From CAXTSE01 sp964246985 (lineage in GTDB: Bacteria; Actinomycetota; Actinomycetes; Actinomycetales; Microbacteriaceae): a stretch of 64,000 bases of DNA. Both the position numbers and the translations under genes were made by a program. Of the stretch, positions 32,543-41,126 are shown piece after piece. The stretch's first letter is position 1. The number at the start of each line of letters is the position of its first letter. The stretch covers positions 124,001 to 188,000 of the forward strand of contig CAXTSE010000004.1 of NCBI GenBank assembly GCA_964246985.1, in the 5' to 3' direction. The notes below the pieces were generated by a model. It was not told the DNA's origin, made no database searches, and saw nothing but the letters and a program-made list of their open reading frames with translations.

Positions 32543-32772
32543 GTGGTGCCGTCCTCTCTCCTGTTGATGAACCATCGCCGCGCCGGCAGGATGCTGGCGA
32601 CGAGCGACAGGATCCCGAGGAGAGCGAAGGTCACGGCGACGACCGGGATCGCCTGGTCGATGCATGCGTCCTGCGCCCCGATGCAGCCGTTCGCGTTCGC
32701 GATCGACACGTCGACCACGGCGAAGCTGATCGCTGACACCACCACCGCACCGAGTGCGACGGCACCCAGCAT
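32539..32772 (-). CDS. Small two-TM membrane protein
   Basis: A 77-residue protein with two membrane segments (MLGAVALGAVVVSAISFAVV and IPVVAVTFALLGILSLVASI) joined by a short loop with two Cys (NGCIGAQDACID), and a basic C-terminus. ATG 32772 is chosen because CATTCT lies six bases upstream; a GTG at 32787 is also possible. It is coupled to the next small gene. I recognise no family. Confidence 0.55.
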   Translation of the reverse strand: MLGAVALGAVVVSAISFAVVDVSIANANGCIGAQDACIDQAIPVVAVTFALLGILSLVASILPARRWFINRREDGTT

Positions 32773-32947
32773 CCGGTGAGAATGCACGATCTACCCGTTC
32801 CACAGCCCGTACATCGCGCCGATATCGTCAGGCTAGGGCGGGCCCCCTGGCCCCCGTCATTCCCAGTTCGCGCGGCACTCAGTCTGGGGGTGTGTCGTTT
32901 TCGGCCCCCCGTAGACTCGGGCCACCGACAAGTCGAAGGAGACCCGG
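32773..32947 (+). promoter_or_regulatory. Promoter region of the aspartase gene
   Basis: TAGACT near 32912-32917 is a good -10 for the downstream gene, giving a leader of about 25 bases with AAGGAG before the ATG. A GGGCCccctgGCCC dyad lies near 32840-32860. No clear -35 is visible. Confidence 0.45.
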
Positions 32948-34510
32948 ATGCCACGAGCATCAGAGGCACATCACCAGACCGAGCAGCTGATCCACGGCGA
33001 CGAGAACGTCTGGACGACCGGCCCCGACGGCGCCCCGGAGCAGCTCGCCGGCGGCGGTCCGACCCGCACCGAGACCGACTCCCTCGGATCGATGGAGATC
33101 CCCGCCAGCGTCTTCTGGGGCGTCCACACGGCCCGCGCGCTTGTCAACTTCCCGATCACTCGCCGCGCGATCAACAACTACCCCGACCTGGTGCGAGCTC
33201 TCGCCCGCGTGAAGCAGGCGGCCGCGCGCGCCAACCGCGAGATCGGGGTGCTCGAGCCCGCGAAGGCCGAGGTCATCGACTCCGTCTGCGAGCGCATCGT
33301 GGCGGGGGAGCTGCACGATCAGTTCGTGGTGGGTGTCATCCAGGGTGGAGCGGGCACCAGCACGAACATGAACACCAACGAGGTCATCGCCAACGCGGGC
33401 CTCCAGATGATGGGGCGTGAGCTCGGCGACTACTCCGAGCTGCACCCGATCGACGATGTCAACCGCAGCCAGTCGACCAACGACGTCTACCCGACGGCCA
33501 TCAAGCTCGCGATGGTGTTCGGGGTGCAGCGGCTGCTCGCCGAGCACGCCCTGCTGACGCGTGCGTTCGCTCGGAAGGGCACCGAGTTCGCGCACGTGCT
33601 GAAGGTCGGCCGCACCCAGCTGCAGGACGCGGTGCCGATGACCCTCGGCCAGGAGTTCTCGGGCTTCGCCCACACCCTGCAGGAGGACTACGACCGCCTC
33701 AGCGAGGTGATCCCGTGGCTCAACGAGATCAACATGGGCGCGACCGCGATCGGCACCGGCATCACGGCGGATCCCCGCTATGCCGAGGCGGTGCGTCGCC
33801 ACCTCGAGGAGGTCACCGGCATCCGCCAGGAGACCGCGCCCGATCTCATCGAGGCCACCGCGGACGCCGGCATCTTCATGACCGTCTCGGGCACGCTGAA
33901 GCGCGCCGCCGTCAAGCTGTCCAAGATCTGCAACGACCTGCGGCTCATCTCCTCGGGCCCGCAGGCCGGTCTCGGCGAGATCAACCTGCCGCCCCGTCAG
34001 GCGGGCTCGTCGATCATGCCCGGCAAGGTCAACCCGGTCATCCCGGAGGTCGTCAACCAGGTCGCGTTCAGCGTGATCGGCGCGGATGCGACGGTCACCG
34101 CCGCTGCGGAGGCCGGCCAGCTTCAGCTGAACGCCTTCGAGCCCGTGATCGCCCACAGCATCCTGCAGTCGCTCGCCTGGATGACCAACGCCTGCCGCAC
34201 CCTCCGCGTGAACTGCATCGAGGGCATCACGGCCAACACCGAGCGCCTCAGCCTGCAGGTCGAGTCGAGCGTCGGAGTCGTGACCGCGCTCACGCCGTAC
34301 ATCGGGTACGCCGCATCCGCAGCCCTCGCGCACACGGCTCTCACGACCAACGCGTCGATCGCCGACCTCGTGGTCGGCGCCGGGCTCATGACGAGCGAGC
34401 AGGTCGCCCGCGTGCTGTCGCCCGAGAGGCTGAGCGGCATCACGCCCATGACCGGGGCGATCCAGCTGCCGGTGCTGCCGGCGGACCTCGACGAATCCGA
34501 CAACACCTAG
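32948..34510 (+). CDS. aspA: Aspartate ammonia-lyase
   Basis: A 520-residue member of the fumarase/aspartase superfamily. The signature loop GSSIMPGKVNP (about 355-365) is intact, as are GGAGTSTNMNTNEVIA, NRSQSTNDVYPTA and VGRTQLQDAVP. TSTNMNTNEV and the QLNAFEPVI segment fit aspartase better than class II fumarase. The protein has about 45 extra acidic N-terminal residues before TRTETDSLGSMEIP; an internal start was not preferred because AAGGAG lies at the right distance before ATG 32948. It would convert aspartate to fumarate and ammonia. No aspartate transporter or asparaginase is adjacent. Confidence 0.85.
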   Translation: MPRASEAHHQTEQLIHGDENVWTTGPDGAPEQLAGGGPTRTETDSLGSMEIPASVFWGVHTARALVNFPITRRAINNYPDLVRALARVKQAAARANREIGVLEPAKAEVIDSVCERIVAGELHDQFVVGVIQGGAGTSTNMNTNEVIANAGLQMMGRELGDYSELHPIDDVNRSQSTNDVYPTAIKLAMVFGVQRLLAEHALLTRAFARKGTEFAHVLKVGRTQLQDAVPMTLGQEFSGFAHTLQEDYDRLSEVIPWLNEINMGATAIGTGITADPRYAEAVRRHLEEVTGIRQETAPDLIEATADAGIFMTVSGTLKRAAVKLSKICNDLRLISSGPQAGLGEINLPPRQAGSSIMPGKVNPVIPEVVNQVAFSVIGADATVTAAAEAGQLQLNAFEPVIAHSILQSLAWMTNACRTLRVNCIEGITANTERLSLQVESSVGVVTALTPYIGYAASAALAHTALTTNASIADLVVGAGLMTSEQVARVLSPERLSGITPMTGAIQLPVLPADLDESDNT

Positions 34511-34518
34511 AGCGCCGA

Positions 34519-35340
34519 ATGCCTGTCATGCCCCTCTCGAGCGCCGCCGCCGTGCTGGTGTCCGTCGCGCTCGCCGCCGGCGGGCTGACGGGAGCGCCGA
34601 TAGACGACAGCAGGCTGGCGGACACGCCCGTCGGCGGCGATCCGCGCATCAGCCTCACGGTGGTCAACTGGGGCGAGCCGGCCACGCTGCTCGACCCCGC
34701 GCGACCCGCCTGGGCGCATCTCGCGGCCAACGCGGCGCCCACGACCCTGACCGTGACGGTCAGAGCCGACGGCGAGGCGTTCCGCGGCGGGTACGCCCTG
34801 CGGCTGACGGCGCCCGACGCGTTCGGCGGCGAGGCCGAGTTCGTCTGCGCCGACCAGTACCGGGTGATCGAGAGCGCGATCCGGTGCTCGTTCCCCGTGC
34901 CGATCACGCGGGGGGTGAACGACATCCACGTCGTCTTCCAGTCGGGAGACATGGACGAGGGGATCGAGGCGCACGGGCAGATCCGCGGAGCCGAGCTGGA
35001 CGTGGTGTCGATCGTCGAGGTGAAGGATCCGAACGCGGGCTGGTTCGCTGTGCGTTCGGGCTCGGAGGTGCAGCTGTTCGGGGCCCTCACCAGCTCGCTC
35101 CGCTATCGGCTGCTCAACACCGGCGACATCCCGTTCCGCCTGACCAGCGGGGGCTGCCAGAGCGGCACCGTCTACCCCGACCAGCAGCTGCTCTGCACCC
35201 TGCGTGGGCCGCGTCCGGCGTATGCGCTCGCCGGGGACTACGTGAAGCCGATCCGCCTCGAGGACCCGGCGGGCGGGCAGGCGGCGTTCGACCTCGAGGC
35301 GTCGGTGCGGGTGGCGGGCGTGCCGGTGATCAGCCGGTGA
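34519..35340 (+). CDS. Exported hypothetical protein
   Basis: A 273-residue secreted protein with a signal peptide (MPVMPLSSAAAVLVSVALAA, cleavage near GLTGA) and extracytoplasmic beta-rich domains, with paired Cys (EFVCADQYR/IRCSFPV and GGCQSG/LLCTLRG) suggesting two disulfides. Phrases such as TLTVTVRADGEAFRGGY and YRLLNTGDIPF suggest Ig-like folds. Its stop overlaps the next start in GTGA, so it probably works with the membrane protein after it. It lies 8 bases after aspA. I recognise no family. Confidence 0.68.
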   Translation: MPVMPLSSAAAVLVSVALAAGGLTGAPIDDSRLADTPVGGDPRISLTVVNWGEPATLLDPARPAWAHLAANAAPTTLTVTVRADGEAFRGGYALRLTAPDAFGGEAEFVCADQYRVIESAIRCSFPVPITRGVNDIHVVFQSGDMDEGIEAHGQIRGAELDVVSIVEVKDPNAGWFAVRSGSEVQLFGALTSSLRYRLLNTGDIPFRLTSGGCQSGTVYPDQQLLCTLRGPRPAYALAGDYVKPIRLEDPAGGQAAFDLEASVRVAGVPVISR

Positions 35341-36185
35341 CGGCCGCATCCGTCGTGCCGGTCGCGGCTGCTCTCGACCGCCGGTCCGTCTTCGCCAAGC
35401 TGCTGCCCGCGATCGGGGTGTCGGCCTCGGCCGTCGTGCTGTTCTATCTGCGGCTCACGCTGCCGGGACTGACCATCCTCGTGGCGTCGCTCGTCGCCGC
35501 GGTGCTGGTGGGGCGCTGGCTGCGGGACCGCGACTTCGCGATCGACCTCGGACTGATCGGCATCGGCGTCGCCATCGTCAGCACGACGTCGGTCGAGGCG
35601 GATGTCGAGTGGGGCAGCTTCGTGCGCATCGGCACGGTGCTCGTGCTGGCCGTCGGGGTGCCGTTCGTGCTCGACAGGTTCGTGCTGCGGCGACGCGTCA
35701 TCACCTTCCCGTGGCGGTCGCACGAGAGGAAGTCGCGGCTCGAGCTCGGGTACCTGCTCGCGACGCCGCTGCTCGGCTACCTGCTGCTGCCGTTCTACTT
35801 CATCCGCTCGGGTGCCTACGAGAACTGGCCGAAGATCACCGACCTCAGCGAGCTGCTGCGCTTCTTCGTCGGGGTGAACGCCGTCGGCACGTTCGACGAG
35901 CTGTTCTTCATCGTCACCTGCCTGGTGCTGCTGAAGCGGCACTTCCCGTTCTGGCTGGCGAACCTGCTGCAGATGGTGATCTTCGTGTCGTTCCTGTGGG
36001 AGCTGGGCTATCGGGAGTGGGCGCCGCTCTTCACGATCCCCTTCGCGCTGCTGCAGGGGTTCCTGTTCCACAAGACGCGGTCGCTCGGATACGTGCTCGC
36101 GGTGCACCTGCTGTTCGACGCGCTCGTGTTCCTGGCGATCGTTCACGCGCACAATCGCGACTGGATCCCGATCTTCATCTACTGA
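35337..36185 (+). CDS. CPBP-like intramembrane protease homologue
   Basis: A 282-residue protein with about eight membrane segments. The C-terminal half resembles CPBP (CAAX/bacteriocin-processing) proteases: GTFDELFFIVTCLVLLKR matches the first motif except that EE is reduced to DE, FLWELGY is near the second position, and VLAVHLLFDALVF carries the third-motif His. Activity is therefore uncertain. The GTG overlaps the previous stop. The last 7 bp overlap the convergent ligD. Confidence 0.65.
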   Translation: MTAASVVPVAAALDRRSVFAKLLPAIGVSASAVVLFYLRLTLPGLTILVASLVAAVLVGRWLRDRDFAIDLGLIGIGVAIVSTTSVEADVEWGSFVRIGTVLVLAVGVPFVLDRFVLRRRVITFPWRSHERKSRLELGYLLATPLLGYLLLPFYFIRSGAYENWPKITDLSELLRFFVGVNAVGTFDELFFIVTCLVLLKRHFPFWLANLLQMVIFVSFLWELGYREWAPLFTIPFALLQGFLFHKTRSLGYVLAVHLLFDALVFLAIVHAHNRDWIPIFIY

Positions 36186-38617
36186 CCGGGTGCGACATCG
36201 CCGGGGTCCTTGTCGGGGCGCCACCCGCGCCAGGTCGGATGCCGCAGGCGACCGTCGCTCGTGGCCTCGCTGAACTCCACCTCGCCGACCAGCTTCGGCG
36301 TCACCCAGTGCGCGTCGCGCGCATCCTCGCGGGGCACGCCGGTCAGGGGCGACGTCGCACGCGCCAGGCGGTCGAGCTTCGCGCGGAGGATCTGCAGCTC
36401 GGCGTCGGCGAAGCCGGTACCCACTCGTCCGACGTAGCGGAGCGTGTCGCCGTCGGGCACGCCGAGCAGCAGGGATCCGACCGTCGACGCCCGGCTGCCC
36501 TTGCCGGGTCGCCAGCCCGCCACGATCACCTCGAGCGACTCGGAGTGCTTCAGCTTGATCCAGTCGCGGCTACGCTTGCCCTCGCGATAGGGGCTGTTGC
36601 GGCGTTTCGCCATCACGCCCTCGAGACCGAGGTCGCGGCTCATCGCGACGGCCGCCGCCAGGTCGACCCCGAGGTCCGGGGGCACGGTGACCGGGCCGCG
36701 ATCGGCGACGGCGGACCGGAGGCGCGCGCGTCGCTCGGTATAGGGGAGCGCGACCAGCGACTCGCCGCCGAGCGAGAGCACATCGAACACGTAGTACTCA
36801 ACGGACTGCGAGAGGCGGGCGCGCTCCACGTCACGTGGCGCGGTCAGACCCGACCGGGTCTGGATGCGCTCGAACCGCGGGCGTCCGCGGTCGTCGAGCG
36901 CGACGATCTCTCCGTCGAGCACCGCGTCGCCGTCGACGGCCGCGCGCAGCTCGGCGAGCTCGGGGAACGTCGCCGTCATGTCGAGGCCGTTGCGCGATCG
37001 CAGGGTCACGGTGTCGCCCTGCAGCGTCGCGATGGCGCGGTAGCCGTCCCACTTCAGCTCGTACGCCCAGTCGTCTCCGCCCGCGAACTCGCCGATGTCG
37101 CCGGCCGTCGCGAGCATCGGGTGCACGTGCGCCGTGCCGCCGATCCGCGATCCGACGACCGTCTTGCCCGCGCGACGCAGCGGCTTGCTCGTCGTGGTCT
37201 TCCGCGATCCGGGTCCCGAGCTCCAGACGCCCTTCTCCTGGCTCTTCATCCGGTGCATCAGCCACTGCTGGCCGCCGGTGCGGATCAGAGCGAGGCGATG
37301 CGTGCCGTGCTTCTCGCCGTGGACGATGACGATCACCTCGTCCTCGCTGAACTTCTCCTCCTCGTACGATCCGCGGTCCCAGATCTCGACCGTGCCGGCG
37401 CCGTACTCGCCCTTCGGGATCGTGCCCTCGAACTGGCCGTACTCGAGCGGGTGATCCTCGACGTGGACGGCCAGGTGGTTCTCGTGTCCCTCGGTCGGCA
37501 CGCCCTTCGGCACCGCCCAGCTGACCAGCACCCCGTCGCGCTCGAGCCGGAAGTCGTGGTGGAAGCTCGACGCGTGATGCTCCTGGATCACGAAGCTCGG
37601 CTCGCGCGGCGTGCTCGCGATGCGGATCGTGCCGCCCATCGGCTCCGGCGTCTTCGCGCCGTCGCGCATCTCGCGGTAGGTCTGCAGGGCCTCCTCTGCC
37701 GACGACCAGACGCTCCCGGCGGCGAGCGGCTCGAGCAGATCGCCCTTCGACGCGACGCGCTTCAGCACCTCCGCCATCTCGAGGTGCGCGAGCGTGGGAG
37801 ACGCCAGCTCGCGCCAGGTGCGCGGTGCCGCGACGAACGGACGCGAGCGCCCGCGCAGCGAGTACGGCACGATCGTGGTCTTGGCACCGTTGTTCTGGCT
37901 CCAGTCGACGAGCACCTTGCCGTCGCGGATCGACTTCTTCATGTCGCTCACGACGAGGTCGGGGTGATCCGCCTCGAGCGCGCGTGCCAGCTCGTGGGCG
38001 ACGGCCGAGACCTCGTCGCTGGTCTGCCGGCCGTCGAGCAGGGCGTAGAGGTGGATGCCCTTGCTTCCGCTGGTGACCGGCAGCGGATCCAGACCCATGC
38101 CGGTCAGCAGGGTGCGCACCAGCCGGGCCACCTCCGCGCACTCCTGAAGCCCTGCACCCTCGCCGGGGTCGAGGTCGAGCACCATCCGGTCGGGGTTCTT
38201 GCGCTGGAAGCTGCCATCGTGCGCCGCCTTGCCGAACCGCCACTGCGGCACGTGGATCTCGAGCGCCGCCTGCTGCGCGATCCAGACCAGCGTCGAGAGG
38301 TCGTTCACGAGCGGGTAGGTGTTGACGTGGTCGGAGTGCTGGATCTCGCGTCGGGTGAGGAACTCGGGGGCCGACGTCGGCAGGTTCTTCTCGAAGAACA
38401 CCTGGCCCGGCTTCTCGGCGGTGCCGGTGCCGCTCACCCACCGCTTCCGGGTGGCCGCGCGGTCGCGCGCGTGCGGGATGAGCACGTCGGCCACCCGCGA
38501 GTAGTAGTCGATGACCTCGCCCTTGGTGGTGCCGGTCTCGGGGTAGATCACCTTGTCGAGGTTGGTCAGCTTGAGCTTGTGACCGCCCACCTCGACGAAC
38601 GTGTCCGACCCGGCCAT
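36179..38617 (-). CDS. ligD: Multifunctional ATP-dependent DNA ligase LigD
   Basis: An 812-residue non-homologous end-joining ligase in the mycobacterial order. Residues 1-300 are the primase-like polymerase domain (RMVLDLDPGEG metal Asp pair, SGSKGIHLYALL). Residues about 330-470 are the phosphoesterase domain (SSFHHDFRLERDG, FEGTIPKGEYGAGTV). Residues about 490-812 are the ligase, with the adenylated Lys in ELKWDGYR (about 521), DGEIVALDD and the OB-fold. All three active sites look intact. TAGCGT (plus-strand ACGCTA, 38624-38629) six bases before the ATG sets the start. It is divergent from ku, its obligate partner in double-strand break repair. Confidence 0.96.
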   Translation of the reverse strand: MAGSDTFVEVGGHKLKLTNLDKVIYPETGTTKGEVIDYYSRVADVLIPHARDRAATRKRWVSGTGTAEKPGQVFFEKNLPTSAPEFLTRREIQHSDHVNTYPLVNDLSTLVWIAQQAALEIHVPQWRFGKAAHDGSFQRKNPDRMVLDLDPGEGAGLQECAEVARLVRTLLTGMGLDPLPVTSGSKGIHLYALLDGRQTSDEVSAVAHELARALEADHPDLVVSDMKKSIRDGKVLVDWSQNNGAKTTIVPYSLRGRSRPFVAAPRTWRELASPTLAHLEMAEVLKRVASKGDLLEPLAAGSVWSSAEEALQTYREMRDGAKTPEPMGGTIRIASTPREPSFVIQEHHASSFHHDFRLERDGVLVSWAVPKGVPTEGHENHLAVHVEDHPLEYGQFEGTIPKGEYGAGTVEIWDRGSYEEEKFSEDEVIVIVHGEKHGTHRLALIRTGGQQWLMHRMKSQEKGVWSSGPGSRKTTTSKPLRRAGKTVVGSRIGGTAHVHPMLATAGDIGEFAGGDDWAYELKWDGYRAIATLQGDTVTLRSRNGLDMTATFPELAELRAAVDGDAVLDGEIVALDDRGRPRFERIQTRSGLTAPRDVERARLSQSVEYYVFDVLSLGGESLVALPYTERRARLRSAVADRGPVTVPPDLGVDLAAAVAMSRDLGLEGVMAKRRNSPYREGKRSRDWIKLKHSESLEVIVAGWRPGKGSRASTVGSLLLGVPDGDTLRYVGRVGTGFADAELQILRAKLDRLARATSPLTGVPREDARDAHWVTPKLVGEVEFSEATSDGRLRHPTWRGWRPDKDPGDVAPGQ

Positions 38618-38693
38618 GCCGCCACGCTAGCCGGGAATGATCGGATGCGGGGCGGGGTGTACAGCGTCCACATCGCTGGGGGAACATAGGGGG

Positions 38694-39536
38694 ATGCGCT
38701 CCATCTGGAAGGGCTCCCTGAGCTTCGGTCTCGTCAATGTGCCCATCAAGCTGTACTCGGCGACCGAGGACCACGACGTGCCGCTCCACCAGGTGCACGA
38801 CAAGGACGGCGGTCGCATCCGCTACAAGCGTGTCTGCGAGATCGACGGCGAGACCGTCGAGTACGCCAACATCCAGAAGGCCTACGTGGACGGCGACCAG
38901 ACCGTGGTGCTGACCGACAAGGACTTCGCCGCTCTGCCGGCCGAGCGCAGCAAGGACATCGACGTCGTCGAATTCGTGCCGACCGAGCAGGTCGATCCGA
39001 TCATGTTCGAGAAGAGCTACTTCCTCGCGCCCGACTCGAAATCGACGAAGGCGTACGTGCTGCTCATGCGCACGCTCGAGGACAGCGACCGCACCGCGAT
39101 CGTGCAGTTCGCACTGCGACAGAAGACGCGCCTCGCGGCGCTGCGGGTGCGCGACGGCGTCCTGGTGATGCAGACCCTTCTGTGGGATGACGAGGTGCGC
39201 GAGGCGCGGTTCCCCGAGCTCGACGAGGTGCCGAGCATCTCGGATGCGGAGCTCAAGATGTCGCGGCAGCTGGTCGACAGCTTCGCGGGTGACTTCGCCC
39301 CCGACAAGTACACCGACGACTACCAGGAGCAGCTGCGCACGCTGGTCGAGGCCAAGCTGGAGCAGGGCGACGCCCTCGACACCGAGGCGACGTTCGGCCG
39401 CGAGACCGATGGCGGCGGCGAGGTGCTCGACCTGATGGAGGCGCTTCGCCGATCCGTCGACGCCACCCGCGAGACGAAGGCGCCGAAGAAGGCTCCCGCC
39501 AAGAAGAAGCCCGCGGCCAAGAAGAAGACGGCGTAG
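38694..39536 (+). CDS. ku: Ku protein, end-joining DNA-end binder
   Basis: A 280-residue bacterial Ku homodimer subunit, opening with MRSIWKGSLSFGLVNVPIKL and containing YKRVCEIDG, EQVDPIMFEKSYFLAPD and LRQKTRLAALRVRDGVLVMQ. Ku threads onto broken DNA ends and recruits LigD. The C-terminus after ALRRSVDATR is a Lys/Ala/Pro tail (KKAPAKKKPAAKKKTA), a DNA-binding extension found in many actinobacterial Ku proteins. The start follows a G-rich stretch (AGGGGG) that is very close. It is divergent from ligD with a 76-bp gap. Confidence 0.95.
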   Translation: MRSIWKGSLSFGLVNVPIKLYSATEDHDVPLHQVHDKDGGRIRYKRVCEIDGETVEYANIQKAYVDGDQTVVLTDKDFAALPAERSKDIDVVEFVPTEQVDPIMFEKSYFLAPDSKSTKAYVLLMRTLEDSDRTAIVQFALRQKTRLAALRVRDGVLVMQTLLWDDEVREARFPELDEVPSISDAELKMSRQLVDSFAGDFAPDKYTDDYQEQLRTLVEAKLEQGDALDTEATFGRETDGGGEVLDLMEALRRSVDATRETKAPKKAPAKKKPAAKKKTA

Positions 39537-39555
39537 CCGAGATCGACGATCGCGG

Positions 39556-40584
39556 CTAGTCGTCGTCCCCGCGCTCGACCGCAGCGCGGATGCGAGAGGC
39601 CGCCGCGACATCCGCATCACGTTGCCGGGCGAGAGTGTGATTGCGGGAGGTGTCGCGCAGCGGCAGGCGCACCGTCTCCTCGGCGGCCTCGCCCCGCGCC
39701 AGCTGCCGAAGCCGCACGAACTCGGCATCGATCTCGGCGCCGGCGACCAGGGCGGCGTTGCTCAGGTACGCCCAGAGCAGCGCGGTGACCAGTCCGCCGA
39801 GCGATCCGTACAGGGTGTCGTAGTGGCCCGCGACCACGATGTAGACGGCGAACAGCACGGTCCCGACCGCCCACAGGCCGATCGCCGCGAACGACCCGAT
39901 CGTCGCCCAGCGGAGGCGCGTGTGCCGCACGTTCGGGGTCGCGTAGTACAGCAGTGAGATGTACACGGCGACGACCGCGAGCAGCAGCGGCCACTTGCCG
40001 ACGTTCCAGACGGTGGCGACGAGGGGGGCGATGCCGCGTCGACCCAGGATGCTCTCGGTCGCCTGGGGCGTGGTGATCAGGATCGCGGCGATGACCGTGC
40101 CGAGCACGATGAGCAGCAGCGCCAGGAGGATCATGCGGCCGCGGAAGCTCCAGAACTGCCGCCCCTCCTCGACCTCGTAGACCGTGTTGACGACGCGGCC
40201 GAAGGCGGTGGCGAAGCCGGACACCGTCCAGATCAGCAGGATGAGCCCGATCGCGAGGGCGATGCCCGGATTCTCGAGGCTGAGCATTTCGCGGAGCACG
40301 TTCTCGAGGTCGCTCGACGCGTCGCCCGGCAGCACCGCGCCGGTGATCGCGACCAGGTCGTTCACCGCGGCATCGCGGTTGTCGAAGAACGCGAAGGTCG
40401 ACACGAGCACGAGCAGTGCCGGGAAGGTTGCGAGGGCCGTGAAGAAGGTCAGCGCGGCAGCGGCGTCGATGCCGCGGTGGCGCATGAACCCGTGGCCGGC
40501 CCGAGTCAGAGCGATGCGCCAGCTTCCGCGGGGCAGCGTGCCGCTCTCCGAGCGCGAGTCGTCGGCGTCGAGCCCGGCGGTCAT
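39556..40584 (-). CDS. YihY/BrkB family membrane protein
   Basis: A 342-residue integral membrane protein. RIALTRAGHGFMRHRGIDAAAALTFF is the classic BrkB opening, followed by six membrane segments including ALAIGLILLIWTVSGFATAF, LLYYATPNVRHTRLRW and SNAALVAGAEIDAEF, which ends the conserved core. The cytoplasmic tail is charged. The family is often misnamed ribonuclease BN; its transport substrate is unsettled. The ATG overlaps the stop of the DUF6328 gene (ATGA). Confidence 0.88.
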   Translation of the reverse strand: MTAGLDADDSRSESGTLPRGSWRIALTRAGHGFMRHRGIDAAAALTFFTALATFPALLVLVSTFAFFDNRDAAVNDLVAITGAVLPGDASSDLENVLREMLSLENPGIALAIGLILLIWTVSGFATAFGRVVNTVYEVEEGRQFWSFRGRMILLALLLIVLGTVIAAILITTPQATESILGRRGIAPLVATVWNVGKWPLLLAVVAVYISLLYYATPNVRHTRLRWATIGSFAAIGLWAVGTVLFAVYIVVAGHYDTLYGSLGGLVTALLWAYLSNAALVAGAEIDAEFVRLRQLARGEAAEETVRLPLRDTSRNHTLARQRDADVAAASRIRAAVERGDDD

Positions 40585-41117
40585 GGCCGCAGCCGGGGGC
40601 GCTGGTCGTCGGCGTCGTCGTCGACCCCGGCGCGGATGCGTGCACGAGCGACAGCGGGCAGGCCCGCCCACGCGCCGATGCACAGGGCGAGGGTGACTGC
40701 CGCGGCCGCGATCCCGTATCCGAGTCCCGCCACCACCTCGAAGATCAGGAGGGTGGTGCCCGTCAGCGTCAGAGCCACGAACAGCAGCGCGAGCGCCAGG
40801 AGCCGGTTGGTCATCAGCACAATCTGCGGCTTGGCACCCTGGCGGAAGAGCGCGCGGTGCAGGCTCACGGGTGCCAGCGCGGTCAGCGTCGCCAGCACCG
40901 CGAAGGCCACGAGCACCAGATAGGTGCCGCGCTGCGCCGCTTCCAGCTCGGTGAACCTCTGCTGGAAGGGGATCGTCAGCAGAAAGCCGGTCAGGATCTG
41001 CGTGCCGGTCTGGGTGACGCGCAGCTCCTGCAGCAGCTCCGCCCAGTTGCGGTCGAGACGCTCCGCCTCGGTCTCGTCGCGCCCGTCGCCGGGCATCGCA
41101 TCGTCGTCGGCGGCCAT
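40581..41117 (-). CDS. DUF6328 family membrane protein
   Basis: A 178-residue protein with an acidic N-terminus, the family motif NWAELLQELRVTQTGTQILT, then four membrane segments and a charged tail. TAAAAT (plus-strand ATTTTA, 41124-41129) six bases before the ATG is the closest to consensus of the leaderless -10 boxes in the window. It is co-translated with the BrkB gene, so the two may form one membrane unit. The function is unknown. Confidence 0.8.
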   Translation of the reverse strand: MAADDDAMPGDGRDETEAERLDRNWAELLQELRVTQTGTQILTGFLLTIPFQQRFTELEAAQRGTYLVLVAFAVLATLTALAPVSLHRALFRQGAKPQIVLMTNRLLALALLFVALTLTGTTLLIFEVVAGLGYGIAAAAVTLALCIGAWAGLPAVARARIRAGVDDDADDQRPRLRP

Positions 41118-41126
41118 CCTGCGATT

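Noticed and set aside
32948..34510. Class II fumarase as the identity of the aspartase-like gene
   Set aside because: The shared signature cannot decide alone, but the TSTNMNTNEV and C-terminal segments fit aspartase better. Fumarase remains a minor alternative.
35609..38689. Open frame of over 1000 codons on the plus strand opposite ligD
   Set aside because: It is antisense to all three intact LigD domains, has no start context and a compositionally biased product.
38637..38693. Longer Ku N-terminus starting at ATG 38637
   Set aside because: The extra residues are not Ku-like; all Ku proteins begin close to the R-[SA]-I-W-K-G motif, which starts at 38694.
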